This document shows, one piece after another, positions 13,001 through 26,600 of a DNA stretch of 64,000 nucleotides (the first letter of the stretch is position 1; the number at the start of each line of letters is the position of its first letter). A model generated the notes under the pieces. The model worked only from the letters and a program-made list of their open reading frames with translations, made no database searches and was not told the DNA's origin. Source of the DNA: Anopheles merus. Lineage: Eukaryota; Arthropoda; Insecta; Diptera; Culicidae. Both the position numbers and the translations under genes were made by a program. The stretch spans positions 3,156,550 to 3,220,549 of the forward strand of contig NC_054082.1 of the NCBI RefSeq assembly GCF_017562075.2, read 5' to 3'.

Positions 13001-16000
13001 GATTGATACCGATCAATCGGATTTCAATTGACGTTGACGCAACATACATCAACTCCCCAGGCATCGTTTTTGTTTCGTATAGCCCATGTGGGGGAAGGGG
13101 ACCATACAGGAAGAGGCGGCGGCATAACAGGGCGTTGCGTAAGAGAAATATGTGCCGCCGTTATGAAGATTGATAAAAAATGATCAATACATTTTCCCCA
13201 GGAGAGCGTGCGGACCCGCGCCGAGCTCGGAGGGTGTCCGGAAGGCTAAAGACAAAAACATAAATTATTCATAGGAATCGGTTTAGGTGGATCAGATTGA
13301 AAGAGTGGGGAGGCGGGTGGATTGGTGGCTTTCCGTTCGCTGCCAACTGCTGCTGCATCCAGGCCGGACCGGATGCTGCCAGTTTCCTGGGACCACCGAT
13401 ATTGATTTTCAAATCGCTTTCGGTTTTATTTTTCCCTTGCGGTGTATCTTGCCACCTTCGTCCGTCCGCAGCGACCCGTACCGCGCCGCAGAATGGGCGC
13501 TCGCTACAATAAAACAATATTTGTAAAGGTACTCTACAGCTCGCTTGAAGAAGCTATTACGTAAAGCCGATGGATTTATCGTGGCATTGTCTGCGATTGA
13601 GCCATTAAACAGCGATGGCGGGGCGGAGGGAGGAGAGACGCCGGAGCAACGGTGGGCGCAGCACCATTCGGTTTCGTGGAAAAGTTCATTTCCTTCGGAG
13701 GTCGCAGTAAGCTGTTACTGGTTTGCTAGTTACCTAGCAAATCGGAACCATTTCCCGGAGTTTTTCCCTAAATGAATCAAGTGTATTTTGATTGTCATGA
13801 TTCGCAAACGGTTCGTCCGACCGTACAGCTCCGAAATGAATAATCTATCACTTAACCAGGCGCTTTACTGTGCTGTAAACGTTGAACCGCTGCGGGAAGT
13901 GATAAATCATTGTAAGCAATTCGTCCGTAATTGAACGTACCATGGTGACCGACTAATCCATCAGCAAAATGGAAGATTTAATTAATTGAATGAGGGCTCA
14001 AATGTTCCGAACACGATTTGTGTTCGGAAATGCACTTGTTGGGAGGGAGCGGAAATCACGTCCTTTCATGCCAACCGAAGCGCCACACATCATCCAGACA
14101 GAAGGAAAGAGAGCAAGAGCAAGAGAGCGAGATAGTGGAGGTTTTATCGCTTTGGCTGTGAGTTATAGCGGAATCACTGCAGTTGAGTTGAACATTGTTT
14201 ATATCCGGCGAGGATGTGGCACAAGCGATTAAAACAAAACCCGACGGTTTTAAGTCCGCCGTAAAAGATTCGCGTGCCATGTGCACACAGCACAGCAGCT
14301 GAACCGAAAGGCTCGTCTGCAGCATAATGCTCTGCTCTTCCGCGGATGGCTCCGGATTTTGCACCGCGTCTCGCTTATGTTTCTGCTGGCAGAAGTTGCG
14401 ATGCGACGAATTGTCTTTAAAGCATACCAGCGGCACTCATTGCCAGAGCGAGCGAGGCGTCGTCGCCGCCGCCGCCACCGACAACGACCAGGAGAATGAG
14501 AACGTAAGCGTTACACTTCGTGGTACATAAACTCTGAAAAGAATGCCAAAAAGACATATCGTTGCATTTCGGGCGATGCACAAGCGGTAGCGGAATGGCT
14601 GGCTGCAAAGTGTTTCTGATTCTGGGCCCAAGGCGGGGATGTCCAGGCTCCAGGCGTGGATTGTATCGCCGGCAAGTTTTACGACGTTTTTCTGCAGAGG
14701 ATAGGTTTTTAACCTTAATGTCTTTACGCTGTGGCCGTGGTCGGGCCAGGGAAATGCTTTCATTTTCATGTCCTGCCGAGACAAATGGTTTGAATGGTTT
14801 GACTGCATGCAAAGGCCCTGCCGGTTTGCTTGCCTCTCCGTGAGCAAGAAGTCACTGACCGTAGCTGTCGCTATGGTCGTTTCCGGGCATGTTTGCGTCA
14901 TCCAGCGAAGCGTCCGAAACAAGCCTGCATTAGCAGCTGCAGCAGCATATATTTGCCTGCATTTGGAGATCCCCCCAGCAGTGGTTGGCTTTCTTGCGCC
15001 ACGAGGAGAAGATGATGGAGTGTGCAATATGCCCGGAACCCGGCCCTTCTACACGTGGCTCCAGTATATTGACCTGAATTGTCCGCAGGGAACGCTGGCA
15101 AAAGCACAATCTCGCTCTCTCTCTCTCCTACCACCATTGGGATGGTTGCCGCCGTTGAAGGTTGCCAAGACGGCAGTCTCGCTGGATGCTACTTTTGCTG
15201 CGTCAGTTATATCGGTACCGTTTGCCAAAAATTGTTATCATGTCATTATTTTAAAATTTGTTGAAACCCCTTTTTAAGATTGGAAGGGGAAAAAAATGCT
15301 CGGGCTCTGTCTGGAGTGGAACAACTTTCCAAAAATCGCTTCTTTTTTTCATTTGCTTTACCAGCCATTTACCAGCTTTTTGCGAAAGCACTTTATGAGT
15401 AACCGGGGTGCCGTATGTATGTGTGTGTGTGTTTGTATTCAAGTGGGGCTTGGCTGAGTGGTAAATCCGGCGGAGCGTCGGTCAAGCGGTCAGCGAACTG
15501 TAATTTAATTTAGTTCTACCGTTTTTATGCAGCTTTTCCACGGCCAAAGTGTGATGAAGCTTTCACAAAAAATCAACTAGTTTTTTTTCGCATTTTCTGC
15601 CACTGCTTCTAACTCTGTTACTTGACTGTAGAAAGTCCTTTTCGTGGTGTGTGTGGAAAGGCGAAACAATTGTAATTGTACGTTCCAGCGGTTGTCAGAA
15701 CCCAACAGTGCCCTGCCCTGCGTGTCAAGACTGTCGACAAACTGTGCCAACAAATTTTGACTTTGCCGCTATGACTGCATTTGCTTCGCTCGTATAACGC
15801 GGTTGAACAATTCAACTCCTTTCCCTTGCATGTGTTAATTAAGATAGCTTGAGGTCTAGTTTTTTTTTTTACTTTGAAAAAAGAAAACAAATAAAAAAAG
15901 TCAAGATTTGCCGCGTTTTTGTTGCTGTTTAGCTTTGGGATTTATTCTTTAAGGTGTAATTTATGATGTAAAGTTTGTTAAAGATGTAAACCGGGAGAAG

Positions 16001-16377
16001 ATTATCAGTCATTGAAAGAACAGGGTCGAAGTGGAAAGTTTTCTAATGCGGGGCCAGCTGTGTATCAACTGTGTCCATCGTGATTAACATGACGTGATAA
16101 GAATGGGAAGACTATTAGGACTTTCAGTTCATGTTAGAAGCAGTGTGTTTATAAGGTCAACTGTCACTTGCAAGCCGTAATGGGACGGGGTGAGCCTTGG
16201 GTGAAGGATAAAGCGAAAGTAAAAATAATCAAATTAAAGATCGGGACAAATCATTATCTATCAGCAGCACGAAAAAGGTCCCCCACGAGAAAAGGAATTA
16301 GTGGGTGAGCGATATAGTCCACCAACAGTCCGCAGCGGTTAATTAATTGGAAAAGTTGGACCTTCTGGAGCAGCTGA

Positions 16378-16392
16378 CCCCCCCCCCCCCCC
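16378..16392. repeat. C15 homopolymer
   Basis: Fifteen consecutive cytosines. Comparable runs: G13 near 17065-17077, a C run at 34786-34802 and C13 at 46441-46453. Runs of this length are prone to length error in sequencing. Confidence 0.85.
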
Positions 16393-19300
16393 TGGTGTGG
16401 CGGTGATTAGGATGGAAAATTGGTTTCCGTTTTTTGTTTGTGTGTGTCTGTCTGGATATTTGATCTCCGAAGGGTTAGGCTTCGAGCGAGCTTTTTTTGG
16501 TGTTGAATTAAAACCAAAAATCTGCCAGGGCTATTTACAAGCTTTATAACAAGTAAAAGGCAAACAAAGCGGGACAGCAAAGTGATGGAATAAATAAATC
16601 ATGACGGCGGTCATTAATGACTTTTTCTTGCTTTCTTTTTGCTTGATTTAATATCCAACGAATAGATTCAATGCGTTGTACGCTTTCTATTATCGTTCTA
16701 TATGATGCCTTATTAAAGCTAAAAAGGAATATTTCAGTAAAACAAAGCCATTCCGAGCACAAAAGCAGTCATGATATGTGAAACTGTAAACTGTAAAGTC
16801 ATTTATCGTACAAAGAATACAATGTAGCAAAACAAAACATTGTTCAGTTCAGTCCGGGGTTATTGGATCGTGTGCCGCATGTGAGCCTTACCGTCAGTAA
16901 AAGCCAAGAGTCGATCATCAATCATCGCCCTGTGTGGTTAAAAGCTTTCGCCCAATATTTTGCAACACTGAGCTGTACTTAATTTCTCCACATTACCTTC
17001 ACTGATTTTCTACGTCCCTTTGTTTGGTTTGACATCCGTCAGGCAGGGACCACAGATGGAGGGTGGGGGGGGGGGGGTTGAGAATGCTTGTGCTGACAGC
17101 AACACAATTTCTCAAAAGTGTCACCAATTGACTCTCTTTCTCTCGCATAAAAAAGCAACCACTTGTTTAACGACGCTCGATCATTAGTTATCCTGAAGTG
17201 GGTGAAGAGACACATCTTAACGTACACACACACACGCACATACCTCACCGTGACCTCCCACGTGGGAAAAGGGTTAACTTTACCCTTCGGTCAGCGGTCC
17301 TACAATGGCTCCTCCATCAACTGTACTATAATTTCTGTGCATTATTGTTGAAGTCATGTATGTGTATTTGTTGTTATCGCCGAGCAGGGCCATGTTGTGA
17401 TTGCTGTGTGATCAACATCGTCATCACGCAAGAAGATAACGCAAAAAGTACAAACTTGATGTGTGTAACGAATCTCCGACTCAGTGTAGAGGACTTTTAG
17501 CAGCAGCAGCAGCAGCGGAGTAGAATGCAAGTACTAACATCCTTCCGAAATTACGTGCTAAATTACTTCCGTGCACTTGTGGCACGGCAAGGAACAGAAA
17601 GCGACAAAAACACTTTAGTCACAACACGGTGGTGCAGTCACTGCTGATTTTGTCTGATATCTAATGATTTCTCTGGTTGCTGTTGCTGTGAGCAGCCACC
17701 AAGCATGGGAAACTATGTTGCGCTAAATGGCTTTGCGGAGACCACAAAACCGATGAACTCATCCTGGGGGAGGCGAGTCAAGGGGGACGCAGGCAGCTGT
17801 CAGTGTTATCTGCTGATTTCAACACCCGCCCCGCCCATATGTGCTCTGCTATTTGAACACAGCTTAGACAACGTGCGTGTGTACTTTCAAAGTAGCAGTA
17901 ATTAAATTTCTCATCTCCAGGGTCCAGGGGACTTATGCTGGCGTGTAGCGTTTTGTTGCTGGTTTGGTGCGTTTTTGCAAGGCGAGCTCACGAGGAAGGT
18001 ACTTTTCCAGGGTGTAAAGTTTGCCTGGGCGTAATGATTTCGCCACTTATACGCCCTGTCTTCAAATCCATCGTCGACACAATCCTTTACGTGGGTAGCA
18101 CGCCTTCCTTCAGAAGGTGATGTTGTGTTTAACAGTACAGGTTTGAATTTGTCTCACTCACTTGTTTATCACCTTTCAACATAGAGTGGGTCGTCACATT
18201 TGGACAGTTCGAAAAGTGTTAGTGTAATTTGGGCTTCTTATTTCATTATGACCTTTGTCCTCGTTTGCCAACAACTGAACAATGACTGTGATCAGTTTAT
18301 TGCCCCTAGACCTTCGGCAATCCTGACCCTTTCAAGAACAGAGCACCCATATCGATATACAAAGGGTCCTTGGGAAGGCTGCTGTTGGCGCTCTGCAAAA
18401 CTAGGCATTCGTTGGAGCAATAAATCATAAATCATAAAAGGTCCCGTGCAATAACAAAACATTAATTTGAAAGGATTGCAAAACTATTCCCTCCCCAACC
18501 TAACATAAATTGTGGAGAGGTGTCTTTTTTTGTTGGAGGGAGCAAACCATTTCATTCGAGCAAATTTCAGCATTAATTCATTGTTCGGCTTCAAATGAAT
18601 TGTGCGTACAGGTCTTCCTTTATTGGATAAATGTTGTCCACTTTTACGATTGAATACGGAACATATTTTCATGGCGAGCTAGTAATTCCAAGCATGGAAT
18701 GTGGAGAATGATGGAGACACACATCTATTGAGGGGATTAAATGGAATACACAAAAATTGCTTGCCATCAGTTGAACCGTAGCATTGCCGCATTTTAAGAG
18801 TTCACACAGTACAGTACCGCCCCATAGTACAGTTTTCGGTTTGTTCATTTGCTTTTATCATCAGTCCAACCCCGGGCCGTGTCAAGTTTACCATTTGCTG
18901 ATTCTTTCGGAAACAATTCGCCCACAAATGTTGGTACAATGGTTCTCTACCCCTTCAGCAAACCCCAATAGGGGCAGGATGGTTGTTAGCATATGGGGGG
19001 AGTAAACGCACGCACCGTTACCGTTTCCTGTGTACCTGGCACCTTTTTGTTTTGTCTCTAGCCAACAATCGGGTGGAAATGATTGTGAAGTGGACTGGAA
19101 AACGCAATAAACCCCATTTCTGACTGGCACAATGTTCGGATCGATTTTTATTTCCGTTGAAATGACTGGAGCTACACTGCTGAGGGGTATGTACACCACA
19201 ATAGGAACAACACACATGTGCTCGCATTACATCGTCTTGCCCGAGAGCAACCTTTCCCGGAGCAAACGTATCCGTACGAGGGCAAGGCAGCGTCCGCAAG

Positions 19301-20379
19301 TCAGCCAGGATGAGGATGCAAGGGCCCGAAACATTGCTTTTAAATTAAATTCATTAGCAGCACCGTAGGAGAGCGAAGCACTATTTATTCGGTGGTGGAC
19401 TGGTGGGTTGGTTTCTGAGAGCATGCATGAAAATGCTCGAAATTGTTTCGGTAGAAATTTCAAAGTTTTCCCGTAGCTTTGCCTGGGAAACCAATCTACG
19501 AATAGGTGTCGACATTCCAGATTTTATGTTCTGGTTTTCGCATGGCCATATTTCGATGGAAGTAAGTGTTTTTGCTATTCAAAGTGACGCATAACTTGCA
19601 ATGAAGCACCACTATTTAAGCGGAATTAGTTTGCTTAACAGGTAAAAATACTTTTTCACACGTTGGTGCTTTTTGCATACTTCAAAGTGTAGTTGTGGCG
19701 TAAAGGAAACGCATTTCATTCGCGAACGTTTAATGCGCACTCTGCCAACGATTTCATAATTGATGCAACGGTTGCGTATTTTTAATCCGTTCGGCAAAAT
19801 GGTGGAGAATACTTTTCCTATTATGAAAATTAATTTGAAAACTCTACCGAACTCATTAATAAAAGCAAGCAAAACCCAGCTTGTCCTGAGGGAAAAAATA
19901 AAGTTTGAAATAGCTCGACTGGCAGGCAACCTGTTTTTTAGCCTTATTAAACATCATTATGCCGCTGGCGGTTCGGTAACGTGCATAAAGAGGGACAGAA
20001 AAGGTGTGTTTTACTTCTTAATCTGTCCATTTTTGGTGACGGTCTGATTGGGTATGAGGGAAACTAATTTACGACCTGCGCCCCAACGGAGAAGCTCTTT
20101 TTCTATAGACAAGCATGTAAAAAGCGAGACTTTACTTGCTGCAAGTTAATGCGGTACTGATGATCCTTTCGCGTCCTTCTGCTTACTGATGATTTACTTC
20201 CGTTAGGACTCTGTCGTGCTTTATCACCATTTTTTTAGATTTTCTAGGTTATTTGATCCGTTTGTCCGAGATTAAACACACATCACATAAGCCCCAAACT
20301 GTCAAATAATCGTATCCTTGGCAACGTCACATCAGCATGTCACTCAAAGTGTTCTTCTTTTTCGCACTTTCGTTCACAG

Positions 20380-20601
20380 ATCTTTCACGAACACTACCAC
20401 TTCGAGCACAGCCGACTGCACAAGCGGTCGCTCAATCCCTCCAAACCTCACCAGCAACGGCTGGAATCGGACCGGCGTGTTCGGTGGGCGAAACAGCAGC
20501 GGGCCAGATCGCGTCAAAAGCGCGACTTCCGACCGCTGACCAAACCGTACCAGCTGCCGATCCAGCTAAACGACCCGAAATGGCCCGAAATGTGGTACTT
20601 G
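20380..20601 (+). CDS. Fur1: Fur1 exon a: pro-domain end and autocleavage site
   Basis: 74 codons in phase 0 from the cag at 20377-20379 to a gtaagg donor. It opens with IFHEHYHFEHSRLHKRSL, the typical end of a furin pro-domain including a secondary KRSL site. It then carries the primary autoprocessing motif R-S-R-Q-K-R (20506-20523) followed by DF. It ends in DPKWPEMWYL, which leads into the catalytic domain. The preceding exon should end around the NLGQ motif of the family; no such exon was recognised upstream. Confidence 0.92.
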
Positions 20602-23600
20602 GTAAGGTGTACCGCAGGTTAAAGGTTAAAGATGTCACCCCATATTAATGTGTACAACATTGACTCTCTTGCAGAATCGTGGCAACGGGCTGGACATGAA
20701 TGTGATTCCTGCGTGGAAGGAAGGTGTGACGGGGAAAGGGGTGGTGGTGACGATTCTGGACGACGGACTGGAATCGGATCATCCCGATCTGGAGCACAAC
20801 TATGTGAGTGGCTGAGGCGTTTTAGTTTTTCTTTTATGGGTTTCCGTCATTTTAGTTGAGCACTACGATGCGATGTTGGAATTAAAATGCAAGCAAAGGC
20901 ACTCGAAAGCGCGGCGATGCAACAGATTTCAAACACGGCAAAAACAGGCACATGAAACAAAAAGCTTAATATTATACAGGACCAACCCGTAATCATGTCC
21001 GGCGTACAAAAAGAGATCCAACAGGGTGTAAAAATTCCCACCTGTCACACCTGGTGGATGAAAAAGTTTTGTTGCCCTGTGGAGAGTTAGTTCAACTAGC
21101 CTTTTGGAACTGCCCTTTTTTTACTTATGTCATGGTCCGACTCCGGTACAAGCGCCTGGACCGAAACACCACCTTCGAGTTACCATCGGTGTGATGAGTT
21201 TTCACGCTCACGTGTGTTTCACTTGTTCCGTTTTCACCTCTGGGGAGTGCAAACAAATTTTTACCCTACACCGATGAACGCGCCGGGACTGGGGGCCCGG
21301 GCATGGTCCGTCCGTTGTGGCCGGCTTGTACATGCATGCTTTGGCAGGTCAAAAGAATGGTTCTACATTTCCTCCCTTTCGATGTTGGCTGGTGGTAGTG
21401 GGAGCCGTCCGTCGTCGTTCACCCTTGCCGAAACGATGTAAGCTGTCGTGTGCAGAATTTTTAATTGCACTCCTCGTCCCTCTTCCCCAGTGCAAGGAGA
21501 GAAGCTATCCTGCGTTGCTTCCCTTGTCGTTACTTTGGTGCCTTTTTCAGCGGAAATGCTACTGTTTGAACAGAACTTGAGTGCAGATCGGGGTGTGCAA
21601 GCACGGACGCATCGGCGAAGCGATGCACACTGCTTGATGTGTTTTCGTGCGCATGAATATTTATACTGTTCTTGACTTCCGAGAGGCCTTGTTTTGAATG
21701 ATATCTTCAGAAAGTGAGGCTAGTGGTTTTATCTGTCATTATGTGATTTTCGATGTTCCGCTTGGCTCTGCTAAAGATAGTTAATAGAAAACATGCCATA
21801 CGAACGTAAATTTAAAATGCTTTCTATGGATTGTGCTTTAAACACTGCTTGGTTGATACGATTTCGAGCCCCCGGAATTCCATTCCATTCCAGTTTGCCA
21901 CAAAAATGAAGCACTAATAAATGTGTTCTACACTGCACAGTGTACCCCTCGAACGGTGTGAACGCATAACGATTGCCCACTGGTGAATAAAATCCCCTTA
22001 AACAAGCATTGCCATCAAAATTAATCCTGTTTCATGCAGTGGACGGATGATGCAGCTTATGCCAGGTTGCCAGCCCAGTTTGCTGCCCGTCCGGTTGACC
22101 GCAACCTATTTTTTTGCACCTGGCTTCGGAATGTCAACATCAAATCCTTTACAGCTGAGAGAACAATGCAAATATGTTAACGTATGTCGAGGTGCAAAAC
22201 AGTGGCCCCAAGCGATGCGTGCCTTGCGAGCGGATAGTAGTTTTACATCAATAAAAACACATTCATAGCAGGTAGAGTCAACACTTTCGGGATTACAAGC
22301 AACCAGCCATGCATATGATGTTTGCTTGGTCGATCGGTAAACATAGTCCGCACGTAAACGCTTTATGATGAACTGTGTTGTCTCTGCGACTCGATGAAGT
22401 TTAACTAAGAGAAGAAAAAAACGTGTTTGATCAAATAACTATTTCTGAATGCTGAATGCATCGTATATAAGTTTGAACGTTTGAACGTTTGAACGGTTTG
22501 AAATAATCCTTTTTGTCTGCTCCTTCCCCCATGCACAGGATCCATACGCGTCGTACGATGTAAATAGCTCCGACAACGATCCGATGCCCCACTACGATCT
22601 AACCGACTCGAACCGGCACGGGACGCGGTGTGCCGGTGAGGTGGCAGCCACGGCGAACAATTCCAAATGTGCGGTCGGTATCGCGTACGGGGCGAAGGTC
22701 GGCGGTGTGCGAATGCTGGACGGTGACGTGACCGACATAGTGGAGGCGCGCTCACTGGGTCACAACTCCCAGCACATAGACATCTACAGTGCGTCCTGGG
22801 GTCCGGACGACGACGGCAAAACGGTGGACGGACCGGGTGAGCTGGCGACGCGCGCCTTCATCGAGGGAGTGCGTAACGGGCGCGGCGGCAAGGGCTCAAT
22901 ATTCATCTGGGCCTCGGGCAACGGTGGTCGCGAGCATGATAACTGCAACTGTGATGGCTACACCAACTCCATCTGGACGCTTTCGATATCGTCCACCTCC
23001 CAGGAGGGTCAGGTGCCTTGGTGAGTAGTGCTTTGGGGAGGGAGCGCTGAGCTCTGTGGCCTTAATGCCGCTTTCGCTCTGTGTAAATACACTGCAATCG
23101 CCTTCTGCTCTATGCTTATCGCGTTATTCTCGCCCGCTAGGTTCTCGGAAATGTGCAGCTCAACACTAGCGACAACGTACAGTAGCGGGAACACCAACGA
23201 AAAGCAGGTGATCACAACGGATCTCCACCATACGTGCACGTCGTCCCATACGGGCACGTCGGCATCGGCTCCACTGGCGGCCGGCATTGCGGCACTGGTG
23301 CTGGAAGCCAACCGTAATCTAACCTGGCGTGATCTACAGCATATCGGTAAGTCAAACAATCGCTCACATGCGCTTTGGACGCATGAGCGAATTCCTTGCA
23401 AAATGAAATTTAGCACTGGCGAAAGGTTCGTTATAGTGCCACAGCACCAAAAAACAGTCTCTCATTCGTTGCTTGTCGCATCTTTTTTTTTTTCGGGCTT
23501 TAATGTCCCTTTTTTCTAGTTGTCAGAACGGCAAAACCGGGCAACCTAATCGATCCGAACTGGTCGGTAAACGGTGTCGGTCGACGGGTGTCCCATTCGT

Positions 23601-26600
23601 TCGGGTACGGCCTAATGGATGCAGCGGCTATGGTCCGTTTGGCACGCACCTGGAAAACCGTCCCGGAGCAGCAGGTCTGCGAAATCAACGCGCGCCATCT
23701 GGACAAGTAAGTTCGCCTCGCATGGCCTATAGCGTGGGCCTACACGAGGGCACGAAATTCTAACCGTACGCCTTTCCGGCCTTCTTTTGAAGCAACGTTT
23801 CGCTTCGTGTGCACAGAGGTTTTGCTTACACATTCACTCAACGTTACCGTCACATCTTTTTTTTCCATCTACTATTTCGCTGCAGACAAATACCTCCCCG
23901 AACCAAAGTCACCCTGCAGCTGATCGTGGAGCACTGTATGGGCGTGAACTATCTCGAGCACGTACAGGCCAAAATCACCCTTACCTCGCAACGGCGTGGC
24001 GACATCAAAATCTTCCTAACCTCGCCATCCGGTACGCGGGTCACCCTGCTGACGCCAAGGTAAGGAAGCACCTTCTCCCGTGCTGTGCTTTTTCGTGTTC
24101 TCGCCGATTCCAAATGGTTTGACTTTCATGTTTTTTTGCTCTTTCTCTTTCTTTTTTTCCTTCCACGGTGACGGTGCCTATGCCATTTATCTGCATATTG
24201 GACTCGTTAGATCCCACGATTTGTCGCGGTCCGGGTTCAATCAGTGGCCGTTCATGTCGGTGCACACTTGGGGCGAGGCACCCCACGGTACCTGGCAGCT
24301 GGAGATTCATAATGAAGGTCGTTTGTTAGGTAAGTTTGGCTAGATTTAACGCACACGAACACGCTGTCGAGCCGAAACTGAATGAAGCTGGCTGTGCGAT
24401 TTCAATCGTGAAGTCCAATCGTAAATTTAATCTAGACCGCCCATCTGTATTGGATGTAGTTGAACATTTGTCAGACGTATCTTTCGCACATGAGATATAC
24501 CATCTCGTGTGGAATGTGGTTACATTTCTCATACATTAAATGTTGATTGATTCTCAAACCGATTTGAGAAGCTCATTATTATCTCATTGCAATGCGCCTG
24601 GGACGTTAGAATTAATTGGTTCTAACGAAGGTTGACATTGAGAGAAAAGCTATTATCTGCTGCAGATTGACTACCACTTGCTTTAACCGATGTCACAATC
24701 ATCTCAAGCGGATCGATACACACTTTCCGCCAGCACAAATGACTGAGCTATCCAAATGAGCCATTAATCATATACGAAATGTCTTATAAATTGGTTTCTC
24801 TCAATGACGCTCCACTGGCGGGTGCATCCGATTGCTCCGTCAGTCGCTTTGAATGAACACCCGGATATGAAAGCATTTCCGCTCACCGTCGCAAATACTC
24901 AAGCGTCAAATACGCCATTGACGCAGGATGTTAATGAGCCTAGGATCGATTTTAATTAAAACTAACATCGATTCGGGCTGCAAACAACGTGTCGTCCCGT
25001 ATTTAACGCACCGGTTCCAACGGTCTTGTTCTTTACCTATATCGATTCAATTTCTCCACATGCTGCGCCGGATGTTTCCTGTTTCAACGAACGCATCGTT
25101 GCCCCTAGGATACTCGGTCATACGGGGCTGGTCGCTGGTACTGTACGGTACGAGCATTCCGCCGGATCCGAACGATCCACCGAATGTCTCGAGACCGTAT
25201 TCAACCCCAACGCCCGCACTGCCACCGATCCTGCCCGCTGCCGGCTTCAACGGCTACACGGTCAGTGGAGGATCAAAGAATTACTACTCCTCATCGTCCT
25301 CTTCATCCGCTTCCTCTTCGTCGTCGTCGTCGTCGTCTGGCATTGCTGGGGCGTCTTCTGCGTCCTCCTCGTCGGGTGCTTCGAAACCAAACCGTAAACA
25401 GCAGCAACAGCTACAATATCAGACGCAATACCATCAAACGGGTTCGTCGGTTTCAGTTCAATACGGAATGACACCGGCCTACAGTTCCGGCACTAGCAGC
25501 AGCAGCAGCAACAACAGTGGCAACAGTAATCGTGGCAACAAAGGCAAGAGCAACAAAAACAAGTCCAACAAGAACTCCTCGAAAACCACAACCGCACGGC
25601 CTTCGTCGTCGTCGGCGGCGGCAGTCAACCAACAGACCACGGTAAACATGTACCTCAACAATTATGGCGGCGGAAGCTCGAGCGCTGGGGGCAGAAAAAA
25701 TCCTTCCTCCAAACAGAAACCACCGCCACCATTGCAAACTATTAATTATGGCAAGGGAGACAAATACCATGCGGCCACCTCCAACATACAGGATAAGCAG
25801 ATCGCTATCAAGGCCCCGAAGCAGGTCAAACAGAATGGGTTCCCCTCAAAGTCAGTCTCATCATCCGGCTCATCATCTGGCGCTGCCGCTCCAGCATCCT
25901 CCTCCTCCTTCTCGTCTTCCTCTTCCTCATCCACGTCCGCCGGGTCGGGACGTAAAACCACAACCACCACCGCAACAACGGCTGCCGGTGGCAGTGGCAC
26001 ATCAACAACGTTGTCATCTTCCTCGATCGCGCTGCAGAGTGTGACGCTGGGTGGTGGTGGTGGCGGCAGTATGCCTCCAGCCTTTCCACCCGGCCACGGT
26101 GGTGCGTCGACGGTTTCACTCGGCGGTACCACCGTAACCGCAAGCCCAACATACAACGACCGCTATCCGGCCGCATCCTCCATCAACGCGCGCATACCGA
26201 AGGTCTTTCAGCAGTACGACAAAATACAGCAATTTTATCCCGAGCTTCAGCCCTACTCTTCCATCCGCGACGAGCACGGTGATCTGGCTGGGGCGGGCGG
26301 ACAGCAGCTTCCACCACCGCTGCCACCACCGGTAGTGAAGCTCAGCTCACCCACCGCGCCAGGCACCGGTAACAGTAACTTCCAGCAGTCGGGTAAGGGC
26401 ACGGGAGCGATGACTTCCGGCACCAGATTACCGGCACCACCTGGCATTACGCTCGGATCGGCAGGTGGTGGTACTGCTGCTACCGGAGGGGGCGGCACTT
26501 CACTCGGCAAACCATCGCGGGCAAAGATCTTTTTCCCCGATTCCGACATTATCGATGCGATACCGCGCAAAATATCGTCCAGCCTGCAGCCGATTCCACC

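Larger units (their letters stand above)
1..20379. other. Long gene-free stretch upstream of Fur1 exon a
   Basis: No exon with convincing protein similarity was found on either strand. Open frames here are short and lack a consistent codon bias. The stretch is rich in CA/GT microsatellites, (CCA)n and homopolymer runs, as expected of a long intron. Exon a begins inside the pro-domain with an acceptor, so at least the adjoining part must be Fur1 intron; the first coding exon is probably left of the window. A small unrecognised exon cannot be excluded. Confidence 0.6.

Noticed and set aside
17935..18120. Signal-peptide-like ORF MLACSVLLLVWCVFA on the plus strand
   Set aside because: Only 61 codons, lies in presumed Fur1 intron, and the rest has no recognisable structure; kept as noise.
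25746..26156. Minus-strand frames opposite Fur1 exon h
   Set aside because: They result from the Ser codon runs read on the other strand.
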